From Batillaria attramentaria (taxonomy: Eukaryota; Mollusca; Gastropoda; Batillariidae): a stretch of 64,000 bases of DNA. The stretch spans positions 450,946 to 514,945 of the forward strand of contig JACVVK020000477.1 of the NCBI GenBank assembly GCA_018292915.2, given 5' to 3'. The stretch's first letter is position 1. The number at the start of each line of letters is the position of its first letter. The notes beneath the pieces are model-generated. The model worked only from the letters and a program-made list of their open reading frames with translations, searched no databases and was not told where the DNA came from. Positions 1 to 10,448 of this stretch are shown piece after piece. The translations under genes were made by a program, and so were the position numbers.

Positions 1-377
1 CAAAACAGCGCTAACAACAAAACATGATCGGAAAGCACAAACTCTTCGGAAACTACTACAGTTACCATGATAACTTTAGGTTAGGCGACTGCGGAGATAT
101 TTAGCACGAAATGGACACAAACAAACACAACTAACTGACACGTGGCTATCGTGGATCCGCAACGCTGCACGCGTGCGGTAGCCTACAGGCGAACAAAGCC
201 GGTGTCATAAAGTTGTTAGACCCCCATAGTACTTGGACCCCCCCCGGTCCAATAAGTTTAAAGTTAATGGACCCCTCCTATAGTTGTTGGACCCCCCTGT
301 TACTTAAAGGTGTTTCTCATTACTTAAGGTGTTTTAACCCATGTCGTGATTGTTTATAGATCTCCCTGTGATGTTTG

Positions 378-414
<37 letters not shown>

Positions 415-2186
415 GCGCGCGCGCGAGCGCGCGCGCGTAGTGAAGGTTTTTTTTTTTTTTTTTGGGGGGGGGGGGGGTGGGTATGAGTCGTGTATGATTC
501 AGGCTCCAATCCATTTATTTTCATCATTAATTACTGGTTATTATCAACTTGTCTACAAAAATAAATGATTCTTGGTATTGAAAGAAAAAAAATGATTAAA
601 ATATCAATGGTAAATATTTTCTAAGAAAATCTTTAAGAGGCCAGCAGAAACAATATTATAAAACCGTGGTTAAAATACAGAACACAAAACGTGTTTTACA
701 AGGGTGACGATTTACAAAAGACGTAAACATATCGGAATCACAGATTTCACATTAACAAATAAACTTCCTGAGATATTAAAATGACATTACACCATCAATA
801 TTTTTTTTTTTACTCCTCCATGTACACCCCCCCCCTCACCCCCATCCTCTCATCTACGTCGTACTGACCCTGCCCCTCCATACATATGACGCAACCACAC
901 CACCCCTCTCAATCCATATTGACCTCCCTCCCCCCCCCCCCACCTCCATCCCCACATACACACAAGCGCGCGCGCAACGTCAAAATTCACACATCCACTG
1001 CAGACCGCAACCCTTTAACCCCATACCCCCTCCCCAGCCCTCCGAGCAGGTAGATCCCCCATCCCTACCCATCGTCCAAATACTCACCCTCACCCCCACC
1101 ATCCCCATACTGACCCCGCCCCCCATCCCGACTCATCAGTCCATATTCTATCGCCGTCAATATTAACAATAGCAGTTTTAATTGCAGAACTTTGTTTAGC
1201 GGACTTCAGTTCACACATCGGCAACACCGACACCCCCCCCCCCCCCCCCCACACGCCTGAATACGCACACACGGCAAACAGAGATACTTTGTTATTTGTC
1301 TTTTTACGTGATAGCATATTTTCCTTCAGAAATCCAATGTGTCTGAGTCAATACCTCAGCTAGTTCAGTTTACTTGTACCAGAGTTACTCCTAAACCATA
1401 ATGTGTGGTGTACGAGTGATAGAAAACAGAATAGAGCTATAAGTAATTGAATTCTTTTCAAGTGAAAGGGGTATACCCTCTGATTATAATTGTTGGACCC
1501 CGGGGGTCCATTAACTTTAAAGTTATTGGACTGGGGGGTCCATTACTTGGGGGGTCCATTAACTATACCACACCGGCGGCACACAGCTGGCCGGAGAACC
1601 TAGGGTAGTGGGCGAGAGGGTCCAAACGACTCGGCTACACACACACACACCTATTCGTAAAACAAGAAAACTTGCGCGCTGGACATCGTGGGTGCAAACA
1701 CACCCATGTTTGTAAAGGAGAAAAAACAAACACGTATTATGCAATGTTTTTGATGTGTATTTACTTGTTTGTCCACCATCCAAATCACGGAAGGTTTGAT
1801 GATCACATTTACAAAAACCGTACTTAAAAAGTCACTGAGTTTCGTGGATCTAGCGTGAATTGATGGGCGTTGAAATGAAGTTGCGGGTGCATTTGTACCC
1901 ATCAGGTACGGTGAAGGTTAGAAGGAAACTTTACAGTTTTTCACATTGTTTGTTTGTTAGCGTCTAAAGCGTGTAAAGTGGTATTTTTGGTTAAATTAAA
2001 CTTTTCACTTGTCGCGCCAGTTGTACTTAGACACTTGGTCGAGTCATGGTCTGTGACATTCAGTACATTGTGTGTGTATAGGTTGCTACGTTTACTCCAG
2101 GAAAGCACAGTGAAACTGAGCACAAACAAACAAAAGGGAAAAAAGCCAAACTAGACCGTGCAAACAAACAACTTGCTAACCAAACG

Positions 2187-2276
<90 letters not shown>

Positions 2277-2855
2277 CATGGCGGTACTGCTATATAGCAT
2301 GTTGTTTAGTATTGACGTCAAACTATTTGCTGAAATCGGAAATGTGAATTATTGCGTCAGAGCTGTACATTTTTTACGTCACTAACGTTTGCGACCAGAA
2401 AACCGATGGACGTTGTCTCCTCTCCATGGACGTTAGAAGTCAAGTCATGTCTTCAGCCTCAGTCTGCTAGTTGTCTGTCCGCTGTCACTACACTGTGGGG
2501 TTTGTTGTTAGTGGACGCCAAATTTGCTGATTTCATTTTGTTTTGTTTTGTTTTGATATTTTCTTACAATCGTGCAGTTGTTGATAGGTAGAACTACCGC
2601 TAATATTTCTTTGTTTATCAGTTTTGCAGATTTTTTTGTTTTTGTGGTCGTTGTGGCTGTCGCTGGTGTGGTTGTCGTCGTCGTAGTTGTCGTTCTTATT
2701 ATCGTCGTTGTCGTGGTAGTAGTTGTTGCTGAAGTGGGAGATAACTCACTCTGTCTGTCTGTCTGTGTCTCTCTCTGTCTCTGTCTCTCTCTGTCTCTGT
2801 CTCTGTCTCCTGGTTGACGTCATCCACTAACCGTCTTCTCCATTCTCTGTAACAG
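1..2855. other. Repeat-rich flank upstream of first recognisable exon
   Basis: No gene is recognised here. The stretch holds a (CA)n-(CG)n run at 379-437, poly-T/poly-G at 447-478, C-rich low-complexity sequence at about 820-1250, a (CA)n run of about 40 units at 2191-2275, and short GTC/TCTG-rich simple sequence at 2640-2815. The 213-1566 interval is listed separately as an inverted-repeat element. Short reading frames through the repeats show no domain. Earlier exons of the gene starting at 2856 may lie here or upstream of the window, but I could not identify them. Confidence 0.6.
213..1566. mobile_element. Inverted-repeat (MITE/foldback-like) element
   Basis: A block at 246-275 (core AAGTTTAAAGTTAATGGACC) recurs in inverted orientation at 1502-1531, with about one mismatch in 29 bases. 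Around each block are several short GGACCCCCC / GGGGGGTCC sub-repeats, so the imperfect inverted arms extend over roughly 70-90 bp (about 213-300 and 1478-1566). The interior is C-rich and simple-sequence rich and shows no transposase reading frame. This is what a non-autonomous DNA transposon with repetitive arms looks like. No convincing target-site duplication could be assigned, so the outer boundaries are approximate. Confidence 0.45.
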
Positions 2856-3215
2856 TGACGAACTGGATGTCCTGTACCAAGCGCTAGTCAACAACAAGAA
2901 GCACGTCAGGCTGTGGGCAGCATGCCTAGAGCCTGGCGCCGCACCCTCATGTCTACAGAATCACGTTCACACGATGACAACTCCCTTGCGCTGCCCCCCG
3001 TGCGTTGTACGGGAGGTGGCGGCATCACGCAACATTAAGACAGGAGATGTCCCCGACTACACAACACCAACGGCTCCCCTGCCAGCTGACGGACCGCCCG
3101 TCATCACTGTGAGCCACCAGGGACCCGGGCACGAGGAGGAGTATACATATGACTGTGAGGCGTGCGGCCGGGAGGTGGGGAGGATACTGACACAGGTGTT
3201 ACACGTCGGTAAGTA

Positions 3216-3272
<57 letters not shown>

Positions 3273-4024
3273 ATCTGTGTCAGGGGAGATAACATTGTAG
3301 ATCTAGTTGGGTGAGTTATTGTTTACATTTTGGATAAAGGGGTGGGGGGTGGATAGGGGAGGATGCGCATGATTACCTTGAGGTGTGTTGTCGCTGTTTG
3401 TGATGGTGAAAGTGTCGGCGTTGTCGTTGTTGTTGCGGTGGTCGTTGTATGAGCTGTGTATGATTTAGATCTAACCAACGCTCTGTTTCCTAGAATTATA
3501 GCGCAGTTCGGAATATTCACTACGACAACGACAACCGCCACCATCCTCACCATCATCATGGTCTCCACTACCACCACCACCACCACCGCCACCACCCCCA
3601 CCACCACCACTGACGTTTGTCGTTGTACGTTTCAGGTCAGGGCGGCAACCCCAGCAGCAGCAGCACCACGACCTTACAGTACCGGGACGTCTTCGTCCTG
3701 TCGTCGTATAACGTCCACGATGACGAGACAGACGACGCGGGTGACGTGACCAGACGAGCTAGCGGCGCGGTGCGCGGCCTCCGTCAGGCTGGAGTGCCGG
3801 TGCGGGTGGTTGGGGCGGGTGATAATGCGGGTGTGGGTGAGGTGGGTAGAATGTCGGGTGCAGACAGTGTTATAGTAACACTTTGTTACTGTGTGCAGGG
3901 ACTGGAGAGAAAGGTTGTAGTGTGGATGGCGGGAACACGGTATAGTGGTGGTGATTCAGTCTGGGGCCGACTTTTCTCCATGTCCCGTACTACATCACAA
4001 CTTATCTGGGTAAAGTATTCTTAA
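2856..4024 (+). CDS. SF1 helicase-like protein, C-terminal two exons
   Basis: Two exons join in frame: 2856-3208 (acceptor TAACAG, donor GTAAGT) and 3636-4024 (acceptor TTTCAG, stop 4022-4024), giving the last ~246 residues. The first exon encodes a segment with VITVSHQGPGHE and a DCEACG cysteine pair followed by a hydrophobic helix. The second has GAVRGLRQAGVPVRVVG, then SVIVTLCYCVQGLERKVVVW and SMSRTTSQLIWV near the end. The last two resemble motifs V (xGLE..VV) and VI (SR....L) of superfamily 1 helicases such as UvrD/Schlafen-type ATPases. From memory, uncharacterised invertebrate proteins share this arrangement. Walker A/B motifs would be in upstream exons outside the window. The donor at 3209 runs directly into a long (GT)n tract. 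Function is inferred from weak motifs only. Confidence 0.55.
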
Positions 4025-4504
4025 TCCTCCATCCCCTGACTCCACACACCACCACACTGACCACTAACCCCCCACACCCACCACCACCACCACCACCACC
4101 ACCACCACCACCACGGACACCGACAACGACTTCTAACGGTCACGTTCCTTAAACGGTCTTAAATATTTCCACAATCCTTTCTTATTTTTCGGTTCCTTTG
4201 CCTTCTGTTCGTCCCGCCATCGTCGCCTCGCTTCCGTCGTAACGTTTTTTTTCCTTCCGTTGTCGTCGTCGTCGCTCAATGACACCCCTCACAAAAAAAT
4301 CATAATTGTTGTTGAAATTTATGTTCGTTCAACTTTTGCAGTTTTGAGTCGAGCAAAACACTTGTAATTGACGTCATTCGGAGACAGGTTAGTGTATGAC
4401 GTGTTTATAATCGTGACGACATTTCCCTTTGACGTCACAAGACGTGTAGTTGATTTGTTCGTGTTGAACATCTTGTCAAAGACTATGCTACTACACATTC
4501 TTTG

Positions 4505-4704
4505 ATCTCTCTCTCTCCACTCTCTCTCTCTCTCTGCCCCCCCCCCCTCTCTCTCTCTCTCTCTGTGCCCCCCTCTCTCTCTCTGCCCCCCCCCCTATCT
4601 CTCTCTCTCTCTCCACTCTCTCTCTCTCTCTGCTTTGGCGTGTGGCGTGTTACCTTGTCCTGCAACAAATTACAGATAAACGCTCCTCTCTCTCTCTCTC
4701 TCTC

Positions 4705-4743
<39 letters not shown>

Positions 4744-5094
4744 GCTTTGGCGTGTGGCGTGTTGTTTTGTCCTGCAACAAATTACAGGTAAACGCTCCTC
4801 TCTCTCTCTGTGTCTGTCTGTGCCTGTCTGTCTGTCTGTCTGTCTCTCTCTGTCTCTCTGCTTTGGCGTGTGGCATGTTGCCTTGTCCTGCAACAAGTTA
4901 CAGGTAAACGCTCCTCTCTCTCTCTCTCTCTCTGTGCCTGTCTGTCTGTCTGTGCCTGTCTGTCTGTCTGTGCCTGTCTGTCTGTCTGTCTGTCTCTCTT
5001 TGCTTTGGCGTGTGGCGTGTTGCCTTGTCCTGCAATAAATTACAGGTAAACGCTCCTCTCTCTCTGTCTTTGTGTCTCTGTCTTTGTCTGTCTG

Positions 5095-5127
<33 letters not shown>

Positions 5128-5270
5128 CGTCATGCCTTGACCTGCAACAAATTAAAGTCAATCCCTCTCTGTCTCTGTCTCTCACTCTCTTTCTGTGTCT
5201 GTCTTGTCTGTCTGTCTGTCTGTATTTTCGCATATTGGCTTGTCCTGCGACAAATTACGTATAAGCTGTC
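4505..5270. repeat. CT-tract minisatellite with conserved 3' core
   Basis: About six units of variable length (roughly 105-145 bp). Each has a pyrimidine tract (CTCTCT / TCTGTCTG) followed by a conserved core reading TTTGGCGTGTGGCGTGTTGC, then CTTGTCCTGCAACAAATTACAG and TAAACGCTCC. The cores end near 4683, 4793, 4906, 5046, 5155 and 5255. The first four are close to identical and the last two are decayed. Length variation is confined to the pyrimidine tract. Three copies read ACAG|GTAAAC at the core end. Confidence 0.8.
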
Positions 5271-5339
5271 TGTCTGTCTGTTTCCCTCTCTCTCTGACTG
5301 TCTTTCTTTCTCTGTGGATCTGTCTTTCTGCACGTTCTC

Positions 5340-5406
<67 letters not shown>

Positions 5407-5862
5407 CTCTCGACGTCTGTCTGTCTGTCTATGTCCGTCGCTGTCTCTGTTTTTATCTTTCTCTGTCTCTGTCTCGGTCTCTGTGATCTTTCTCCATCTT
5501 TCTGTCTGCTTCCCTCCTCCCCGTCTGTCTGTCTATCTGCCTCTCTCTCTCTCTCTCTCTGTTTTTGACTTTCTCTGACTCGCTTACTCTAGCTGTTTCT
5601 CCCCCCCCCCCCCCACCCCTCTGACTGTTTGTCATTCTGTCTCTGTTTCTCGTCGTGTCTGACTGTCTATATCGGTCTATCTTGTTCTGTCTTTTTGTTG
5701 TTGTTATTTTGCTTTCTCTGTCTGTCTTACGCTGTGTCTCCGCCCCCCCCCCCCCCACTTCACCCCTCTCTTTGACCCTATCTTTCTCCCCTCTCCTGCA
5801 CCCTCTCCTGTTTGTGTCTGTCTGTCTTTGGCCTTGTCTGTCTCACTCTTTGTTCTGCCTCT

Positions 5863-5931
<69 letters not shown>

Positions 5932-6287
5932 TAACGGGCTGTCGTCACGGTGGTGGTTGTCGTGTAGGGGGTTGTCAGTGTATCCCTTACCCAGTGTTGC
6001 TGATGTTGTACACCCCCCCCCCCCCCCCAAACGACTCCAGCGGTTCACACGACACCAGTCTCTCCAGTCCCACACATCAGACAGGCCTGTGTCACGTGAG
6101 GACAATATTGTGTAGTTACCTGAAGGCCGTACGTTATCTTACAAGTCGTGTTGTGTTTAGTTGTAGCTATAGTGTTTTCTGCCTTCACACTTGTACAGTG
6201 CTTGCTACATTGTGAATATGTATCTAGCGCTGTCTACAGATCACGTGACCGGGGCAGTACCACGCCAGCTGTCTGAAGACAGGAAGT

Positions 6288-6519
6288 ATTTGTCAGATTA
6301 TGTAACTGATAAACATTGGTTTCATTTGTCAGATCCATAACTGATAAACATTGGTTTTATTTTTCTGATCCATAACTGATAAACATTGATGTTATTTGTC
6401 TGGTCCATAACTGATAAACATTGATGTTATTTGTCTGCTCCATAACTGATAAACATTGATGTTATTTGTCTGATCCATAACTGATAAACACTGGTTTTAT
6501 TTGTCTGATCCATAACTGT
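6288..6519. repeat. 35-bp tandem array
   Basis: About six and a half copies of a 35-bp unit containing CATAACTGATAAACATTG followed by a T-rich half (TTATTTGTCTGATC). Period measured from the CATAACTG start at 6371 to the next at 6406. Non-coding. Confidence 0.85.
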
Positions 6520-6725
6520 TGTTTTCCTAATGTATTATGTAACCTGATCATATATTTATTGGTTTTATTTGTCTTAATCATAACTGTTCTTTCTGCTCCC
6601 CCCCCCCTTTTCCCCCCCTCCCCCCTCCGCCTGGCTGTATCTGTCGCTATGTATGTATGTTTATATTTGTCTGTCTTTCTGTCTGTCTTTTTTTTACTCT
6701 CTCTCTCTCAGTCTGTTACTCACCC

Positions 6726-6774
<49 letters not shown>

Positions 6775-7466
6775 CCCCTTCTCTATATGACACAGTTTTT
6801 CTGTCTGTCACTGTCTGTCTGTCTGTCTGACTGTTTGACTTTCTCTGGCTCTCCGCCACACCCCCCCCCCTCTCCCTTTCTGTCGGTCTTACTTTCTGTC
6901 TTCCTTTCTTTGAATTTGTGTGTCTCAGTCTGTCGCTCTCTTTGTCTATCTTTGTCTCTGTCTGTGTCCCCTCCTCTCTGTCTGTGTGTGTCTCTCTCTC
7001 TTTGTCTGTCTGTCTCTCTTTGTCTATTTTTGTCTCTGTGTCCCCTCCTCTCTGTCTGTGTATGTCTCTCTCTTTGTCTGTCTGCCTCTCATTCTTTGTC
7101 TATCTTTGTCTCTGTGTCCCCTACTGTCTGTCTGTGTATGTCTGTCTCTTTTTTCTGTCTCTCTGTCTGTGTATGTCTGTCTCTTTGTCTATCTTTCTCT
7201 CTGTATGTGTCCCCTCCTTTCTGTCTGTGTATCTCTCTCTCTCTCTCTATCTTTCTGTCTGTCTGTCTTTTCCACCTTGACTTTCTCCGTCTCTTTTACT
7301 CCAACTATCCAACTTGTGCTTGATTTGTGTTTGACCTTAATATTAGCATGTAGATATGTTCATAACGAGCTTACTGAAACTAATATTGGTCAAAGATCCA
7401 TTATCGATATTGATTCTTTGTATGTGTCGTGAAAAGATCTGTTGTGAGACTGTGCTTTTCTCTGTA

Positions 7467-7472
7467 AATAAA
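7467..7472 (+). terminator. Possible poly(A) signal AATAAA
   Basis: AATAAA followed about 15-40 bases later by a GT-rich stretch (TTTTGTTGG, then GTGCTGTGCTGTG and (TG)n), the usual layout of a cleavage site and downstream element. It is the first good plus-strand signal after the helicase-like stop codon, but the distance (3.4 kb) leaves the link uncertain. Confidence 0.4.
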
Positions 7473-7505
7473 AGTTTTGTTGGTACAAGTTTGTGCTGTG
7501 CTGTG

Positions 7506-7725
<220 letters not shown>

Positions 7726-7914
7726 CATGATCCATTACCCATGCCGAACATTCAGACAAGATTGCTCTAATACGGATTGAAACTGTTTTAAATGTTGACA
7801 TACATAAATAGATCAACATGCACAGTTTGTTAATATTTTAATTAAAACCACAACACCGACTGACATAGAAAACACAGACACGCTTCGGCGTTGTGTAAAC
7901 ACAAACTGAACATT

Positions 7915-8012
7915 CACGTTTTGCTAACCGGTCCAGTCTTTGACATCACCCGTTTGTGGTGGAAAAGGACGTTAAACTCCCAAACACCCACCCCACCGGC
8001 CCACCCTAACCC
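7915..8012 (+). mobile_element. SINE 3'-end fragment
   Basis: Contains GACATCACCC, GTGGTGGAAAAGGACGTTAA and a (CACC)n-like end, matching the tail of the full-length SINE at 38884-39141 in this window. The tRNA-like head is missing, so this is a 5'-truncated copy. Confidence 0.65.
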
Positions 8013-8029
8013 GTCCAAGCACACGGGTA

Positions 8030-9172
8030 GTTAGTGAGTTGCGTTTGTTAACTACTGCAAGCCCACAGTTAGTTAAAGGAACCTTTGTTCACCATGCACT
8101 CCAAACTCACAGTTAGTAAAAGGAACACTTGTTGATTACACCAAGCACACAGTTAAAGTTACATTGTTCACTTCTCCAATCTCACAATTAGTTAAAGTTA
8201 CATTACTACTTCAAGCTCACAGTTAGTTAAAGGGACATTTGTTCACTACCCCACGCTCACAGTTAAAGGGACACTTGTTAACGACTCCAAGCTCACAGTT
8301 AGTAAACGTTACATTTGTTAACTACTCCAGGCTCACAGTTAGTAAACGTTACACTTGTTAACTACTCCAAGCTGACAGTAAAGGTTACATTTGTTAACTA
8401 CTCCAGGCTCACAGTTAGTAAAGGTTACATTTGTTAACTACTCCAAGCTCACAGTTAGTAAAGGTTACATTTGTTAACTATTCCAAGCTCACAGTTAGTA
8501 AAGGTTACATTTGTTAAATACTCCAAGCTCACAGTTAGTAATGGTTACATTTGTTAACTACTCCAAGCTGACAGTTAGTAAAGGTTACATTTGTTAACTA
8601 CTCCAAGCTCACAGTTAGTAAAGGTTACATTTGTTAACTATTCCAAGCTCACAGTTAGTAAACGTTACACTCTTTAACGACTCCAAGCTCACAGTTAGTG
8701 AGTAAAGTAAACCTTTAGTTAGTAAAGGTTACATTTGTTAACTACTCCAGTCTCACAGTTAGTAAACGTTACACTTGTTAACTACTCCAAGCTCACAGTT
8801 AGTAAACGTTACATTTGTTAACTACTCCAAGCTCACACAGTTAGTAAATGTTACATTTGTTGACTACTCCAAGCTCACGGTTAGTAAACGTTACATTTGT
8901 TAACTACTCCAAGCTCACGGTTAGTAAACGTTACATTTGTTAACTACTCCAAGCTCACACAGTTAGTAAAGGTTACATTTGTTAACTACTCCAAGCTCAC
9001 AGTTAGTAAACGTTACATTTGTTAACTACTCCAAGCTCACAGTTAGTAAACGTTACATTTGTTAACTACTCCAAGCTCACAGTTAGTAAACGTTACATTT
9101 GTTAACTACTCCAAGCTCACAGTTAGTAAACGTTACATTTGTTAACTACTCCAAGCCCACAGTTACTTAAAG
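8030..9172. repeat. 40-bp tandem array, about 28 copies
   Basis: Units read CTCCAAGCTCACAGTTAGTA then AACGTTACATTTGTTAACTA (40 bp). Variants carry AAGGTTACA or AACGTTACA. The left end is more diverged than the right, where several adjacent copies are identical, so recent expansion was at the right edge. No spacers of unique sequence and no coding signal. Confidence 0.92.
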
Positions 9173-9233
9173 TTGCATTAATTTTTTTTAATTTTTTTTT
9201 GGTCCCAAGTACAGCAGTAATCATACATGCCAA

Positions 9234-10448
9234 CATGTGATGGTGGCAACAGCCCGCATCCACTGGGCATTCAATGGTACAGATTATTAATGTAATAGTG
9301 CTGTGATACATGTGATGGTGGCAACAGCCCGCATCCACTGGGCATTCAATGGTACAGATTATTAATGTAATAGTGCTGTGATACATGTGATGGTGGCAAC
9401 AGCCCGCATCCACTGGGCATTCAATGGTACAGATTATTAATGTAATAGTGCTGTGATACATGTGATGGTGGCAACAGCCCGCATCCACTGGGCATTCAAT
9501 GGTACAGATTATTAATGTAATAGTGCTGTGATACATGTGATGGTGGCAACAGCCCGCATCCACTGGGCATTCAATGGTACAGATTATTAATGTCATAGTG
9601 CTGTGATACATGTGATGGTGGCAACAGCCCGCATCCACTGGGCATTCAATGGTACAGATTATTAATGTCATAGTGCTGTGATACATGTGATGGTGGCAAC
9701 AGCCCGCATCCACTGGGCATTCAATGGTACAGATTATTAATGTCATAGTGCTATGATACATGTGATGGTGGCAACAGCCCGCATCCACTGGGCATTCAAT
9801 GGTACAGATTATTAATGTCATAGTGCTATGATACATGTGATGGTGGCAACAGCCCGCATCCACTGGGCATTCAATGGTACAGATTATTAATGTCATAGTG
9901 CTATGATACATGTGATGGTGGCAACAGCCCGCAGCCACTGGGCATTCAATGGTACAGATTATTAATGTCATAGTGCTATGATACATGTGATGGTGGCAAC
10001 AGCCCGCAGCCACTGGGCATTCAATGGTACAGATTATTAATGTCATAGTGCTATGATACATGTGATGGTGGCAACAGCCCGCAGCCACTGGGCATTCAAT
10101 GGTACAGATTATTAATGTAATAGTGCTATGATACATGTGATGGTGGCAACAGCCCGCATCCACTGGGCATTCAATGGTACAGATTATTAATGTAATAGTG
10201 CTATGATACATGTGATGGTGGCAACAGCCTGCAGCCACTGGGCATTCAATGGTACAGATTATTAATGTAATAGTGCTATGATACATGTGATGGTGGCAAC
10301 AGCCCGCATCCACTGGGCATTCAATGGTACAGATTATTAATGTAATAGTGCTATGATACATGTGATGGTGGCAACAGCCCGCATCCACTGGGCATTCAAT
10401 GGTACAGATTATTAATGTCATAGTGCTATGATACATGTGATGGTGGCA
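9234..10448. repeat. 75-bp tandem array, 16 copies plus a partial
   Basis: Sixteen near-identical 75-bp units (for example CATGTGATGGTGGCAACAGC then CCGCATCCACTGGGCATTCA). Variants sort along the array: C(T/C)GTGATA, TAATAG/TCATAG and GCATCC/GCAGCC each cluster in neighbouring units. Because 75 is divisible by three, the minus strand stays open for 452 codons (9123-10481) with a 25-residue Cys/His-rich repeat. I read this as a minisatellite; no splice, promoter or domain evidence supports translation. Confidence 0.9.

Larger units (their letters stand above)
4025..7466. other. Simple-sequence block downstream of the helicase-like exon
   Basis: No coding exon is recognised. The stretch holds (CCA)n at 4078-4113, CT-rich sequence and a degenerate minisatellite at about 4505-5270, (TG)n at 5342-5404 and 5867-5928, poly-C runs near 5600, 5743 and 6008, a 35-bp array at 6288-6519, and TCTG/CTCTGT-rich sequence at 6590-7290. 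It could be a very long 3' untranslated region ending at the AATAAA at 7467, or separate intergenic DNA. Confidence 0.5.

Noticed and set aside
4483..7323. Open frames rich in Ser/Leu/Cys/Val (CT and GT repeats)
   Set aside because: Translations of microsatellites in both strands and multiple frames.
8030..9172. CRISPR-like 40-bp array
   Set aside because: No spacers. It is a plain minisatellite with diverged units at one end.
9234..10448. CRISPR-like regular repeat array
   Set aside because: Units are contiguous head-to-tail copies with no unique spacers, and the genome is eukaryotic.
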